A stretch of DNA of 64,000 bases from Obelidium mucronatum (GCA_025765595.1 JAIVFH010000011.1:1-64000), one strand, 5' to 3'. Shown: positions 10,755-22,728, counted from the first letter of the stretch. Notes: generated from the sequence alone by a model not told the origin. Numbers and translations: made by a program.

Positions 10755-12107
10755 ATGAGCAATAGCTCAACTACCGCCACGCCAGCTGCCATCAGTATCC
10801 CTTCAACCAAACCAACTACAACAACAACCACTACTACTACTCCTACTACTGCCACTGCAGCTATAACCAACGACGACATGATAGAGTTTTCACATTCAGC
10901 AGACTCGGTCCTTCAAGACTGGAAGATATACAAGCCATTACCCGGCTCCAACACACAACAAGCCCTTTTCGAAACAGTCGCACTTTCATATCCCTCTTCC
11001 TCGGCATTGACAGCAGCATCAGCAGAAGCCCCACAGGAACTATTTCCCCTATGTGAACCGACTCGCGCAAATGAGTATCTCCCACTGCATGATTTGAAGG
11101 CAACAGTTCAAATCATAATCAAATACTGTCTGGACGACACGGAACGCGTTCCTTTTGGAGATGAATTGAATGGTATTTTGAGAGCAGTTATTCGCGCGTG
11201 TAATCGAAAGGATGTGGTGGGGTTGAGGGAGAGTGTTGGCGTGTTTAATGAACAGCTTAATGTGGTGCGTGAAAATAGGAGGATAAAGTTGGGTAGTACG
11301 ATGCATGAAAAGAATAGGATGGTTAGTTCACTTTTTTTTTTTCGCTTTCATGAATTGCGGTATTTATTTCTTATGTTTTTTACAACTCCATCAATTTTAT
11401 ATCAAAAGAATACCGATCCAGCTCCATTAGACCTCATTTACCATATCCTGGATCAAACATACGCCCACACAGTCGCACCCCAAGTCGACAGTCTTCAAAA
11501 ATACAAGGGATTCTCCAACAACGTGTACGGCGAGGTCAAACACTCCCTCGTTACAGAATTCATTGCCAAAACAAACCTCCTCCTCCCTCTGTCATCATCG
11601 TCAACAACAACAGATGCACCGCAAACAAGGAAAATATTCTTGGACATGGGAAGTGGAACAGGAAATGTGGTCCTCCAAGTCGCAGCCCAAACTCTGGCTG
11701 AATCCTATGGAATCGAAATCATGGAGAACCCATCCAAATTAGCGCAACTCCAAGCACAAGAGTTCAAATCGCGTTGTCGGTTGTATAATATCCCGCATGG
11801 GCCTGTAGAGATATTCCAAGGAGATTTCCTGGAGGATGAACGCATCAACCCGCTCTTGGCGAAAGCGGATGTAGTCTTTGTTAATAATTACGCGTTTGAT
11901 GCGAGTTTGAACTTTTCGATATTGCAAAAGTTTTTGGATTTGAAGGAAGGGTGTGTGGTGATTTCGTTGAAACTGTTTGGGAGTGGTGGGGTGGGTGAGA
12001 ACTCGCTGGAGAATATGTTTCGGACGAGGGAGTATTATTTTGGGGAGAATCGCGTGAGTTGGATGGCGGAAGGAGGGAGATATTATATTCATACAGTCAA
12101 AAGATGA
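10755..12107 (+). CDS. DOT1: DOT1-type histone H3K79 methyltransferase
   Basis: Nuclear lysine methyltransferase for histone H3 K79. A Ser/Thr-rich low-complexity N-terminus (about 45 residues) precedes the DOT1 fold: SNNVYGEV (the YGE substrate loop), FLDMGSGTGNVVLQVAA (SAM-binding motif I), YGIEIMENP, and DVVFVNNYAFDASLN (motif with the catalytic N/F) followed by LKEGCVVISLK. A stretch at 11322-11408 (GTTAGT..AAAAG) is probably an intron, yet its length keeps the frame open when it is retained. A second ORF (10496-10765), with a basic SNKRPKLSK patch and poly-Asn, overlaps the start by 11 nt in another frame. It may be the true N-terminus separated by an indel in the AAT repeat. Catalytic domain assignment is firm; the start is not. 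Confidence 0.85.
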   Translation: MSNSSTTATPAAISIPSTKPTTTTTTTTTPTTATAAITNDDMIEFSHSADSVLQDWKIYKPLPGSNTQQALFETVALSYPSSSALTAASAEAPQELFPLCEPTRANEYLPLHDLKATVQIIIKYCLDDTERVPFGDELNGILRAVIRACNRKDVVGLRESVGVFNEQLNVVRENRRIKLGSTMHEKNRMVSSLFFFRFHELRYLFLMFFTTPSILYQKNTDPAPLDLIYHILDQTYAHTVAPQVDSLQKYKGFSNNVYGEVKHSLVTEFIAKTNLLLPLSSSSTTTDAPQTRKIFLDMGSGTGNVVLQVAAQTLAESYGIEIMENPSKLAQLQAQEFKSRCRLYNIPHGPVEIFQGDFLEDERINPLLAKADVVFVNNYAFDASLNFSILQKFLDLKEGCVVISLKLFGSGGVGENSLENMFRTREYYFGENRVSWMAEGGRYYIHTVKR

Positions 12108-12326
12108 TGATATTTATTTAAATGATTCAAAATTTAAAATGAGCGTAAAACAAACCTGTATTCCGTTTGGTTCAACGTTTATTATTTTCAATGAGTATAT
12201 GCAAATAGGCAATAAAATCAGAAAGGGGTTTTTAAAATGACGGCATAATGTGTATTTTTTGGTATATTGTTTACTGGGTTCCTGTAACGAAATTCATCCC
12301 ACCCCCCACATCAGAGTAAGGGGTTT

Positions 12327-13700
12327 TCACATGTTATTGTTATTCCGGTTGTATGGCCCTCCGTTAAAGCGTTGGTTATTGTTGAAATTGTTATGGCGTA
12401 TCGGTCCACCAGCCGCGTTACCAGGACCATTGTTGTACATCTAACACATCAAAAACGAATAGAATGGGAGGAAGTAAGTTTGCGGGGGAAAAGGCACAAA
12501 ATGATGGGAAGTGAAATGTCAAGTTTTACCATATTGTTGTTTCTCATCATGGGAGGAGGGCCCATTCCCATCCCGCCCATTCCCATCCCTGGCATGCCGT
12601 TGTTCATTCCCATTGAATTGCTCATACCCATTTGATTGCCCATTCCCATTGGAGCGTTCATTCCCATCCCGCCCATTCCCATTCCCATACCCATACCCAT
12701 TCCCATTCCCATTTGCGGGTTGTTGTTCATTCCCATCATTTGAGGATTCATTCCACCCATTCCTATAGCAGGGGTACCCATTCCCATATTCCCCATGTTT
12801 CCCATGTTCCCCATGTTCCCCATGTTTCCCATATTCCCCATGTTTCCCATATTACCATTCCCACCAAACTCCGATAAAGCAGCCACACCACCAGCACCAC
12901 CAGCACCTCCTCCTCCTCCTCCAGGAACAATTCGAAACATTTGTCCATTACCCGGCAACACGCGAAACAAATTCTGTTTATCCAAAACGACATTACAAAG
13001 AACAACAGACGGCGGTTTCCCAAAATCCGCAGCAGCCAAAGCATCGGCATCATTTAAAAAAAGTTGCGTACGCAATGCGGATTCTGGGGATTTGAATTCC
13101 ATGTAGGCGATTCCTTTTGATTTCCCATTCATTTTGAATTCGGAAAAGTAAATGTCGGAGATTGATATGTCTGTTGATCCAGAATCGAGAGCCATTTGGA
13201 GGAGTTTGGCGTCTGTAGTGTGCTGCGATCAAAAAAAGAAAACAGTCATAAGGTTATTGGGTATTTTATGGTTTGACTTTGGGAAAGAAAAAAAAAGGAT
13301 ACTGTACCCAAGTTAGATCTGTGATGTAGAGGGCCATTTTATCCGGATCCACGACGGTGATATCATTTTTCGGATTAAGCTTTTTTGTTGTGGTTGGTGT
13401 TGTTGTTCTAGTGGTGTTATTTGTTGTTGTTGGTGGCAGTTCATCGTCGCCATCGCCAAAGTCCACTTCCTCCTCGACCGAGCCCCGCCGTTTCAATGCA
13501 TTCGAAGCTGGATGTGGCGGCAGCGGGTGTTGCATCGAGGTCCTTGAGTTGTTGTTGGTGTTGTTGCTGCTATTGTTTGGCGCACTACTCTCGAGCAGCG
13601 CCGATGCGTCCCCGTAGTCATCGTCGTCGTCGCCGTACAGATTGACGAGATTGTTTGTGTTGTTGTTTGTGTTTGTGTTGTTTGTGTTGTTTCTGGCCAT
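12327..13700 (-). CDS. CPSF6/CFIm68-like RRM protein with Met-Gly-Asn repeats
   Basis: RNA-binding protein resembling the large subunit of cleavage factor Im, which selects 3'-end processing sites. The N-terminus (about 130 residues) is Asn/Thr-rich with an acidic DDDDDYGD patch. The RRM starts at MALYITDLTWVQ, like the ALYIGNLTWWTT start of CPSF6, and includes MNGKSKGIAYMEF as RNP1. Where animals have a Pro-rich region, this protein has a Gly run and then dozens of short Met/Gly/Asn repeats (GNM triplets and GM dipeptides). A last exon gives an Asn/Gly tail with RFNGGPYNRN. Introns lie near 13206-13309 and 12441-12530. The start at 13700 leaves only 21-117 bp to the divergent KH-SAM gene. 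Other RRM families with this motif are possible, but CFIm68 fits best. Confidence 0.65.
12786..12852 (-). repeat. 9-bp tandem repeat encoding Gly-Asn-Met
   Basis: About seven near-identical 9-bp units (cccatgttc/cccatattc on the plus strand) lie inside the RRM protein gene and read GNM on the coding strand. Flanking 6-bp units read GM. The repeat is likely length-variable between strains. Confidence 0.8.
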
Positions 13701-13817
13701 TCAGTTCAGCTGGATGGATGTATGGCTATTAATAAAGCAGCTCTGATTGGGGGGCTTTGCAGTCTTCCAGAAAACAGCGAGAAAAGCAAGAAAAGCAAAA
13801 GAAAAAACACGACACCG

Positions 13818-16800
13818 ATGCAGACCACGACGACCACGTTCGCGTTCGCCGTCGTGACGTACGACGGCCTCGACCCGAGCGCCGCCACGGCGCTGGCGAA
13901 GACGTCGACGAAAGTGGCGCATTTGATCAACACGCTGGGCGCCTTCCGCGACCCGCCGGCGGCAACAACAACAGCGGCAGCCAGGCTGAGCGTCAGCATC
14001 CAGCCGCCCGAGCCGCTCGTGACGCACACACACGGCCGCTTCGAGGTCAACTACGCCTGCGGCGTGTCCGGCGCGCCAGAGAAGGTCATGCTGGCTCGCA
14101 CAATGCTGCTCGCGCGGAATCCCTCGCTGGTGAGTGCGGATGGGCGGCGGCTGCAGAACTGCATTGGAACGGCCGGGAACTGGCGCGACTGCGAAATCTG
14201 CTGGGTGGCGTAGTGGGGAAGCTGAAACTTCGGCGCATCGAAGCGAATCAAAGGATTCAAACGCTTAGACATTTGCGCAATGCGGGAAATCTGTGGGGGG
14301 GTCCATGGTGCTTGGCACGAGGAGGGGGGCGTAAAGGAGGCTTGAAAAGAACAATGGAAGGAATCATTTTCACTCCCCACACCCTCCACAACAAAACTTA
14401 CCACTAACCAAAGTAAAAAAAAAAAATATCCAAAAAAAAAACAATTTAAAGACTACCGTCACACTAAAGACAAACAAGAGGCTCATTCTCAACCATCTCG
14501 ATGAAATGAAACCTTGTGTAAAGTCAAAACTTGATGCCATCATGGCTGCATCCAATACCCAAATCACTTGCCAGGAATCCAGCTCAACTATAACCCCAAA
14601 TACCTCATCATCCATCAATGGAAGTATCAAGAGCGGAAAAAGTGGCAGCAGTGGTGGATCCCCTGCCTCTCTCAGTACACGCCTTCCCGACAGAATGGAC
14701 GTGGAAATTATGGGAACCTGGTTCGACATTGAAGTCGGAGCGCGGTTGCAAACACTCGCATACCTCGACGAACTAAATGGCTTCACGTGTCGCACTCTAG
14801 AAATAGGCTTTGACTGCTATCCAATCATTGTTGGTCGCAAAAGGGCGGTTTTAAATAGAATCATGGAAGACAGTGGGGGTGCAAATATTTATCTTCCAAG
14901 CAGTCTGATTAAATGCGTCGAGCTGCCTGCCGATGCACCTAGTCCGACTCAGAGGAGTACACCTTTGAACAGACAGAAACCAAATGTTATTTATATCACT
15001 GGACCCGCTGAAATTGTCGATGTTGCTATTTCAAAGATTCAACACTTGATGTCAACAAAGGTGAGCCATAAAATAGTTCTTTTTTTTATGGATGGACGGA
15101 CACGGTTTCCAGAACAAGCGATTTTTTTTCAAAAAAAACTTCCATGGTTTCCTGATCTTACAAAAAAAAAAAACAATGTCACAGAAACAATCTCTTATCC
15201 ACAAACAAGTCCGTTTAATTCGGCGCAAAATTGATTGGTTAATCACCTCCAAGCGTGAGCAAGTCAGGAAAATCATGTATGACAATGGAGTACACTTGCA
15301 AATCCCACCACTTGGTAGCTCACAATGTACCATTGATGTCGTTGGAGACAATATGGTGTACATTGAACGGTCGATTCGCGCGTTGATGGAATTGGTAAAA
15401 ATCAAAGGGAAATTTTGCTTCACATCTGAGGAAGCTGACCGTTTTCTATTTGTCTCAAGGTTTGCAAGTTTTATATGGCGTCTATTCAAGTAGACCCATC
15501 GACTCCAGGCACATCTCTTTCTCAAACAAAGAGCTCACTTCCGAAAATCAGTCAAACTGCTCGCTGCGAAATAACAACAAACAACCAAGGCCTTGAAATC
15601 TATGGAACAGAGTTTGCTGTAAAAGCTGCAGTTCGAATGATTTGCGAACTTGGGACACTGACTGTAAAGTTTTGCTCCGTTTATTTTTTTTTTGTCTCCA
15701 TATAAGCAGCTAAGGTGTTAACTTGAAGAAACCATTTCTTTTTTTTTTTTTTTTTTGGAAAATTCAACAGGCACATATCAGAGAAATTAAATTCCATCTT
15801 GAACTCCCCCTGGAACACAAGGAATTCATCAATGGCAAAAAGAGTGGGAAAATCAACAAAATCACAAAAGGGTGTGGATGCAATATCTTGTTCCATGAAG
15901 ACTTGAATGAGTATAATATGGTGATTGATGTTTCACATTCGGGGTACGCGTTGGCGATGGAAGGGCTTAAGCTGCTGGAGGTAAAAAAAGTTTTTGTTTT
16001 TCATCCCTGTTTTGATGCTTATATGGTTTCGTTTTTATCATGAAAAAAAAGGACGAACTTCCCGCCGAAATGTCCTTTTTCATTCCCGAAACGTTCCACA
16101 AGAGAATCATTGGAGTCGGCGGTAAAAACATTCAACGAATCATGAAAAAGTACGGCGTCTACGTCAAATTCAGCAACGCCGAAGAATTTGCGCTCCTCGG
16201 CGGATACCATGAAAACAAGGACAATGTGATTGCACGCACCCCGGCCAAAAACGCGGAAAACTTGGATTTGTTGAAGGAGAGTGTGTTTGAGGTTGTTGGA
16301 TTCCAAAGCGATGTTTCGGGAACCGTTTCGATTCCAAGGGTCTTGCATAGGAGTATAAAAGGACATCATGGGTTGGTTGTGAGTGGCATTGAACGGACTT
16401 TTAATGTCAAGATTGTGTGGCCTGATAAAGAGAGTGGAAGCGATGATATTAAAATCGTGGGTCAAGATATGCAAGCTCTTCAAGCGAAAGCTGAATTACT
16501 GGTATGTTGTTGGGGTAATATATCTTGGTCCTGAGTTTTAATTTTTTTTTTTTTTTTGGGTTGGATAGAACTTGGTTCCTGACGTGAATTGGATTCCGAT
16601 TCCATGCACAAAAACGGCAATTGATGAAATCAACACTGAAGCGTTTCAAAAGTATTTTAAAGATCAGCTTTTGCATGAGTTGGGGGCAGAACTCTATGTC
16701 AATATTCCTGGCACGGAATTGGAAACACCTGGCCTTGAAATTACATTTATTGTTTATATTCGCCGTGGTTCAGATAATTGGGAATTTGTTAAACAGCGGA

Positions 16801-18778
16801 TCTTGGATTTTCTTGAGTCAAAACAGGTGAATAAGTTGTTCTTTTTTCCCTGCAAGTATTTTTATTCAATGATAATCCCAGGTTCCAACCAAGATTGAAG
16901 CAAATGTTGAAAGCACGCCATCTTTTGCTAAATTGTCTCCACCAAAGACGTATGACACCTTCCAGCACTTCAATAGCAAGCTCCTGTCAACTGCCTCTAC
17001 TGGAACAGAGTATAACTATAACGCCTCTTACAGTCTTTTCGATCCACCCTCAGTTATGCCTGTGAGTCGTGCCTTTTTTCTTTCTTTTTCGCTGTCCCTG
17101 ATCCAAACGATTATTAGCAGCAGGGAGTTTACAATCCACCCAATCTCAAGAACGTATTTGAGAATGCAACAAATACCCCTATTCTGACTGCCCCAACACC
17201 ACCACTTCCACCTCCTCGGATACAAACATCAAACAACCCAAACATGCAACAGCAACAATCAAACCCACAGCAAGCAATGTTCCGACCTGTATTCACCCCA
17301 TCTAGTGCCAACTCCATGATGACGCCAGCAGGATATCCCAACAATGACCCGAAAGTCCGGTGGCCACAAAGCGCACACAGTGGAACAACATTCGAGCAAG
17401 TCATGAGTGCCAACAATGTTGGAAACCCAAGCAATCCAAATGGAAGCGACATTTTTGGCGGCGGTTCGTCAAAGTTTGGTCAACATTCCGAATTTATCGC
17501 GCCTACTCCACGGAGTGCCGCCGAAAGTGGAACGGGAGGTGGTGGTGGTGGTGTATCTCCATTTATTTCGTTTCCAGACTTTCAGCCAAACAGTGCGGGT
17601 GACGATGGAGGCATGAGTCCGAGAGTGGGAGATCAATTTGCGGGGTTGAATATATCTAGGAATCTGTCTGCGGGTGGGCCTCCTGATGCAGGGAAGCGAG
17701 CTGTTTCGAAGCTTTCTATTGGTGAAACGGATGCTGGTGAGTTGAGGGTTTTTGAAGAAAAAAAAGCCCAGCACAATTAGTAACCTAGATTGTCTGGTTT
17801 TAGATAACGAAAATGTCACTTTTGGGCCGAATACGATATGGCAATTGCTCTATAATACGGATCCCTCTGTAGATCCACTTACAGTGTTTCTGGTTTCGTT
17901 GGACCTTGCGTCGCATATCCCATCATTCAAGAGTCAACATATTGATTTGGATGTCCTCCTCGCTTTAAACGATTCGGATTTGATGAAGGCAGGCGTCAAG
18001 TCGTTTGGTGCAAGGCGGCGATTAACTGGAGCGATTCGAAAGTTTAACCAAGAAAAGTTCAACAGGCATAGCAACCAGCAGTTTACAACTTCAATCAGCA
18101 ATAGCCCACCTTCTGTCCGACGAGCGCAAGTCCAGCAGCAGCAGCAACAACAACAACAGCAACAGCAACAGCCACAACAGAGTCCGATTCTAAACCAATC
18201 TCATCATCTTCAGCAAGCGCAACAACAGCAGCAACAGCAAAATCTGCCTCCCCAAGGCCAATCGAGTTTTATTTATAACATGCAGAATCTGTCTCCTCAA
18301 CAACACCACATGATACCCGCTCTTCAAAACCAACAACAACAACAGCAGCAACAGCAACAACAGCAGCTTGGAAACCAATCACAACAGCCTCCCTTATTAC
18401 AAGGGGGCTTATTGACACCCTCTGCAACAATGTTTGATTTCTCAATTGTTCAAGGAGGTCCAGGGAACCTTTCACAACAACAAACAAGTCCTACATTGCA
18501 AAAACCGATGATGAGTGGTCCACCAGGGTCTTATGATGGGTGGTGGGAATGTCCAACAGCAGCAGCAGCAGCAGCAGATACAGCAGCCACAAGGACCGTT
18601 TATGCATATTCCCCAATATCAGCAACAATATCCCCATTTGGGTGGAGGCAATGGGATCCAGCGACAACAACATCACGATCATCACCAGTTGCCCTCACCG
18701 GCGGGACCTTCATCGCCTGCAATTGGTGGTGGAGCGTATTCAATGGCTGCGTCGAATCGAAAAGGGAGTCGGTCGTAG
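13818..18778 (+). CDS. Multi-KH plus SAM domain RNA-binding protein (Bicaudal-C / YLL032C-like)
   Basis: Cytoplasmic RNA-binding protein type. About ten exons give a row of KH or KH-like units. Clear ones contain LITSKREQVRKIMYDNGVHL, INGKKSGKINKITKGCGCNI and KRIIGVGGKNIQRIMKKYGV (each with a GxxG-type loop), and more divergent ones lie before and after. A Gly/Asn/Pro-rich linker is followed by a SAM domain (VDPLTVFLVSLDLASHIPSF, LDVLLALNDSDLMKAGVKSF, RRRLTGAIRKF) and a long Gln-rich tail. KH rows ending in SAM are the plan of Bicaudal-C; fungal YLL032C-like proteins share the KH part. The first exon (13818-14131) is GC-rich and joins to 14452 in phase over a 320-nt intron. A single-base frame break near 18510-18530 separates the SAM frame from the Gln-rich end. 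The frame is open upstream to 13722. Confidence 0.75.
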
Positions 18779-18944
18779 TTTTCTTAATTTTCTCGTTTTT
18801 TTTTTAGCTCCCTGTTACTTTTCTTTTATTACTCAACAGGACTCTTTTTTTTAAGTCTTTTATTTTATTTTACTTTATTTGTTCTTTGTTTTTATCTATG
18901 TACGTTTTTTGATATCAGTAAAAAAAAAGAAGCTCCCTCAAAAA

Positions 18945-19713
18945 ATGAACCAATCCGGTTTCACCACGCTTCCTCATGAAGTCAAGATTATGATCTTCCG
19001 TTGGATGAGACCCGCCGATCTTTTGCGACTTGGATGTACATGTAAAACCATGGCAGCCCTAACAGACTCTGACGCAGCCATCTGGTCCGAATACCTGATC
19101 CGTCTGGGATACAACGTATTCCCACCCACCCTTGTTGCGAAATCAGTTACAATCAAGAGAGTCGCAGGTCCAAAGAGTCTGATCTTGCTGATTACTCGAG
19201 TTGGGTGTATGTTGTGTGATGATGATACGTCCACCAGGCATATTCAGTGGAACAGACTGCAGAGAGTTTGTTTAAAGTGTATTCGTTTGAGGAAATCGAA
19301 GTCTCCTGTAGTGGGGAAAGAGTTTGTGAAGGCGTTGGCAAAATGGCCGATTCATGTGATACACAGTCGTGGAGTTGAGTAACAGAAACATCATTGATTT
19401 AAAAACACAATTAACATTTTATTTGTCTACGGAATAGACAATCAATGCATGGTGTGAAAATCCGAGGGCCAGGAAACGGGTGTTGGCCCAGAATTCCAAA
19501 CTTACGGAATCTGACAGCGATGCCATCAAAAATGAAATGATCAGGTTCTATGAGGAGGTTCTCACAGATGATGAGAGGCGGGTGTTTGAGAAAGCGTCGA
19601 CAAACAATCTTTCCTGTCACTATGCACTGGGTGAAGATGTCAACGAATTGTTTTATGCGTTTTCTGAGGGACAGTCGTGGTTTTATGATGCAAAGCCGTT
19701 GCGGAAGAAGTAG
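18945..19713 (+). CDS. F-box protein with CxxC zinc-ribbon-like segment
   Basis: Probable substrate receptor of an SCF ubiquitin ligase. The F-box lies at the N-terminus (TLPHEVKIMIFRWMRPADLLRLGCTCKTM, with W-EYLIRLGY after it). It is followed by two cysteine pairs (CMLCD and RVCLKC) about 35 residues apart that could bind zinc, then a helical C-terminus (ENPRARKRVLAQNSKL, VLTDDERRVFEKA). One intron (GTTGAG..ATAG, about 19374-19433) joins HSRG to TINAWCEN in phase, so two separate-looking ORFs are one gene. Length is about 235 residues. The target is unknown. Confidence 0.65.
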
Positions 19714-20139
19714 TTTTAAAATAGGAAAATCGCTTGACACTATAAAAATGAAGTTAGACACAGAACCACAGAAGTGTGGGAAAATTGGTGCCTTCGTCAG
19801 TGTACTTGTCTTCCTGTCAACTCCTCAAATCAATCGATGGAGGTGACGAAAAAATAACGAACAGATTTCAGATGGCGATTGGGGTTAACAAGGTGACGTC
19901 AATGGCAATTGCCATCAAAGCACTTGTCCAAACAATCCGCACTGGTAACGTTTTCAAAACTAGCACAAAGGCGCTATTTGTGCAAGGCGAGTATCTCTTG
20001 TTTTGGTACTCTGATGTGACCGCAGTTTAATGAATCAGCAGTTTAAGAACGAATTAAATCAAATGAAATCAGAAGAATAATGATTTTTTTTCTTCACATT
20101 GGTATAATTTTTCTATCACGGGGCTTATCACCTTGGCGA
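19714..20139. other. Intergenic between F-box and acyltransferase genes
   Basis: Convergent 3' spacer of 426 bases. One 84-codon ORF (19776-20030) is open but has no recognisable domain and no splice partner. I see no RNA gene or repeat. Confidence 0.4.
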
Positions 20140-21392
20140 TCAGGAAACATTGATTTGCCTGATGGATTCTCCAAGGACATTTACATCAGAAGGCATGAGG
20201 AGCTTGCTTGGCGAACATTGTTTGGCGAAATACATAATAGCAAGCTTGTTGGGCAACGGGCGAAACACAATTGCAGTATCCATCGGACATTTAGCCAATG
20301 GAACACCCAAATACATGAGAGGCAAATGCAATACTTGTCTAGCAAGTGCCAAATCAAATGGTATTTGAGAGCCTTTGATGGCCCAGCTGGAGATGAACGC
20401 GAGAGGCGACTTGCTAAAGAACCCAGGCAACTGGTTTCGTGAGACCTACAAAAGAACCGTCCGAGTTTGGAGCCAGAGATTTACGGACTGCTTCTGGACT
20501 CGAATGGCCACATGGATCCGAGAGAACAATTTCTTCATAGTTGCCGGCATCGTCGCTGTTCAAGATAGAACACCTTGATCGATAATTGAATTGCCATCAT
20601 TCCCAACCGAATGGGGGAACATGCTTTCATGAAATGCGCACATAATATATCGTTTGTAGATACAAAAGGGCCATTTCCAACGCACTTTTCTTTTGCAATT
20701 TTGACTTTCGCGTCATCCACATAGAACGCCAGTGCCTGAGCTGGTGGTTTTCTGAACATTCCCATTACATATGCCTTCACAAAAGTCAAAGACCCTCCGA
20801 ATTTGAGAACATGCGGTCCAATAAGACTGGGTAATAGGCTTTCATACTTCAGTTTACGCGTTGGATTGAGGGCGCGAATTTTGGCGGACTCTGAAAGCAT
20901 GTTAAGGATTTCGTAGTACGTAAACCCATCAGCGATTGCATGAGACATGGAAAACAGAACTACAAACTGGGAATCTTGACTTGTTCTTGCAAGAACTAAT
21001 CTGGAAACTCGTGATCCCGCTTTCAGTTGCTTGTGGCCGTTCAGGTTTCCATCTCCTGCAAGGGTGGAAGGGGAACACATGTTAAGAAGGGCTTGATATT
21101 CAGTATTTGGGCTAATATCAATAGGGGTTGAGAGGGTTTCAAACACGCTGTTTATGGTAGATTGCGTCAAGATTGCGTCGGAGCTGTACGTGAGCTTTGT
21201 TTCTTTTCCGACTTTTGTGAGCTTTCCAGCCAACCAAGGATTGACTTGCAAGATTGCAGAATACCTGGCGCGAAGGTGCGCTTCAGCTGATTCGAAGCTG
21301 TTTTCGCCTTCAAAGAAAGTGGCCGTGCAAATAGCGGGATGGTTGAGGTACACTGTCTGTTCTCGCTTCAGCAAGTTCTGTGTTTCGTTCAT
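20140..21392 (-). CDS. HxxxD-type acyltransferase (BAHD/condensation-like), frame broken near the C-terminus
   Basis: Acyl-CoA-dependent acyltransferase of the chloramphenicol-acetyltransferase-like fold. The diagnostic active-site motif is SMSHAIADGFTYYEIL (HxxxDG), preceded by a typical N-terminal half (NPWLAGKLTK). From the ATG at 21392 (MNETQNLLKREQTVYLNHPA) the frame is clean to about 20565. There it shifts to a frame containing SDDAGNYEEIV and at about 20445 shifts again to FISSWAIKGSQIPFDLALARQ, which resembles the late NSW-D-GWG part of the family. No intron explains the shifts. The frame is open upstream to 21545 with a presequence-like stretch that would overlap the divergent HADH start; I prefer 21392. 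The substrate is unknown. Confidence 0.6.
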
Positions 21393-21537
21393 TTTTTTAA
21401 GTTTAATTTTCACCTGTTCATTGTGCACAGTTGGAAATCTCGGTTTGTTTAAAAGAATGGCAAAGAACGAGGAAAACTGATTGTTCGTCGAATAGAATTG
21501 CCTCGACACGTGGGGGTTATTCAAAATCTTGCGAAAA

Positions 21538-22707
21538 ATGAGCATCTCACGAGTGTCGATTGTTGGCGGCGGACTGATGGGCGCAGGAATTGCCCAGTCG
21601 ATTGCCGCAGCGCCGTCGCTGATTGCCAAGGGCGTCAAAGTGACGCTGGTTGATGTTTCGCAGGTTGGTTGCCACTCGTGCTTTGACACTTGGGTCTCAC
21701 GGGCCTTCCACATGCATGCACAGGACCGCCTGGACAATGGCAAAAAGATTATTTCTCAATCACTGAACCGCGTGGCCAAGAAGAAGTTTGACGGTGATGC
21801 TGGGAAAATGAGCGAATATGGTATAGAGTTTCGAGTGAGACATCAACATGCACCGACTGAAAACAAAAACGCAGTCGATTCAATTATTGGAAGAATTTCA
21901 TTCAAGACCTGATGCTGGTGCAGCTGCTGCGGATTCCGATTTAGTTGTTGAAGCCATTGTTGAAAACTTGGACGCGAAGCAAAAGCTCTTTAGGTATTTT
22001 CCATTCTTTTTCTCATTTTTTGACATGGTTATTCAAGTATTTTCCTTTGAATTACAGGGAACTCGATGCTCGTGCACCAAAAAGCACAATCTTTGCTTCC
22101 AACACATCCTCCCTCCCAATTTCAGAAATCGCGAAAGCAACACTTTCTCGCCGCGACCGCTTCGCTGGTCTGCACTTTTTCAACCCGGTTCCCCAGATGA
22201 AGTTGGTGGAGATTGTCAGAACGAGCGAGCTTTCCGACAGCGCGTTTGCTTCCCTCAAACAGCTTGTCCAAGGAATGGATAAAGTGGGCGTCGAATGCAA
22301 GGACACTCCTGGGTTTATTGTTGAGTTTTCTCACTGATTTTTACGGTTTGAAGACAACCATAACTAACAATGGGAAAACCCAAACCGATGCTAAAAAAAA
22401 ACAGGTGAACAGACTGTTGGTTCCTTATATGCTCGAAGCTGTGCGCCTCGTTGAGCGTGGCGACGCGTCCAAGGAGGATGTTGATATTGCAATGAAGCTT
22501 GGTGCTGGATATCCTATGGGTCCATTCGAGCTTGCCGATTACGTTGGACTTGATACCACTCAGTTTATCTCTGAGGGTTGGTACAAGTCTGGAAAGGGTT
22601 TGCAAGGAAAGGAGCTTGTTGAACCTCCAACTAGTTTGACCAAGCTCGTTTCTGAGGGAAAGTTTGGTAGAAAGAATGGGGAAGGCTTTTACAACTACAA
22701 AAAGTGA
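21538..22707 (+). CDS. 3-hydroxyacyl-CoA dehydrogenase (short-chain, HADH type)
   Basis: NAD-dependent beta-oxidation enzyme oxidising L-3-hydroxyacyl-CoA to 3-ketoacyl-CoA; animal HADH is mitochondrial. The Rossmann start [16 protein letters not shown] is at the very N-terminus. It is followed by [48 protein letters not shown] (catalytic His), [41 protein letters not shown] and a C-terminal [13 protein letters not shown]. Four introns fit: near 21663-21721, 21822-21891 (this one ends at GGAAG|AA, which restores the frame), 21994-22057 and 22313-22404. There is no obvious long mitochondrial presequence, so a peroxisomal or cytosolic location is possible, but no SKL-type tail is present. It is head-to-head with the acyltransferase (145 bp between starts). 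Confidence 0.92.
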
Positions 22708-22728
22708 AAGTGTCTCTAATAAAATCAG

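Noticed and set aside
12511..13106. Plus-strand ORFs rich in Phe-Pro or Ser-His opposite the GNM repeats
   Set aside because: They arise from the 6-9 bp repeats read in other frames. The RRM on the minus strand fixes the coding strand.
13757..14407. 216-codon Arg-rich plus-strand ORF in the GC-rich KH-SAM first exon
   Set aside because: It is out of frame with the KH exon, Arg/Gly/Ala-rich as expected from GC-rich shadow frames, and crosses the well-supported intron.
19776..20030. 84-codon ORF in the F-box/acyltransferase spacer
   Set aside because: No domain, no splice partner and ordinary composition; likely chance.
21393..21743. Upstream extension of the acyltransferase frame with a presequence-like [18 protein letters not shown]
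   Set aside because: It would overlap the start of the divergent HADH gene. The ATG at 21392 gives a normal acyltransferase N-terminus. It cannot be fully excluded without 5' RNA ends.
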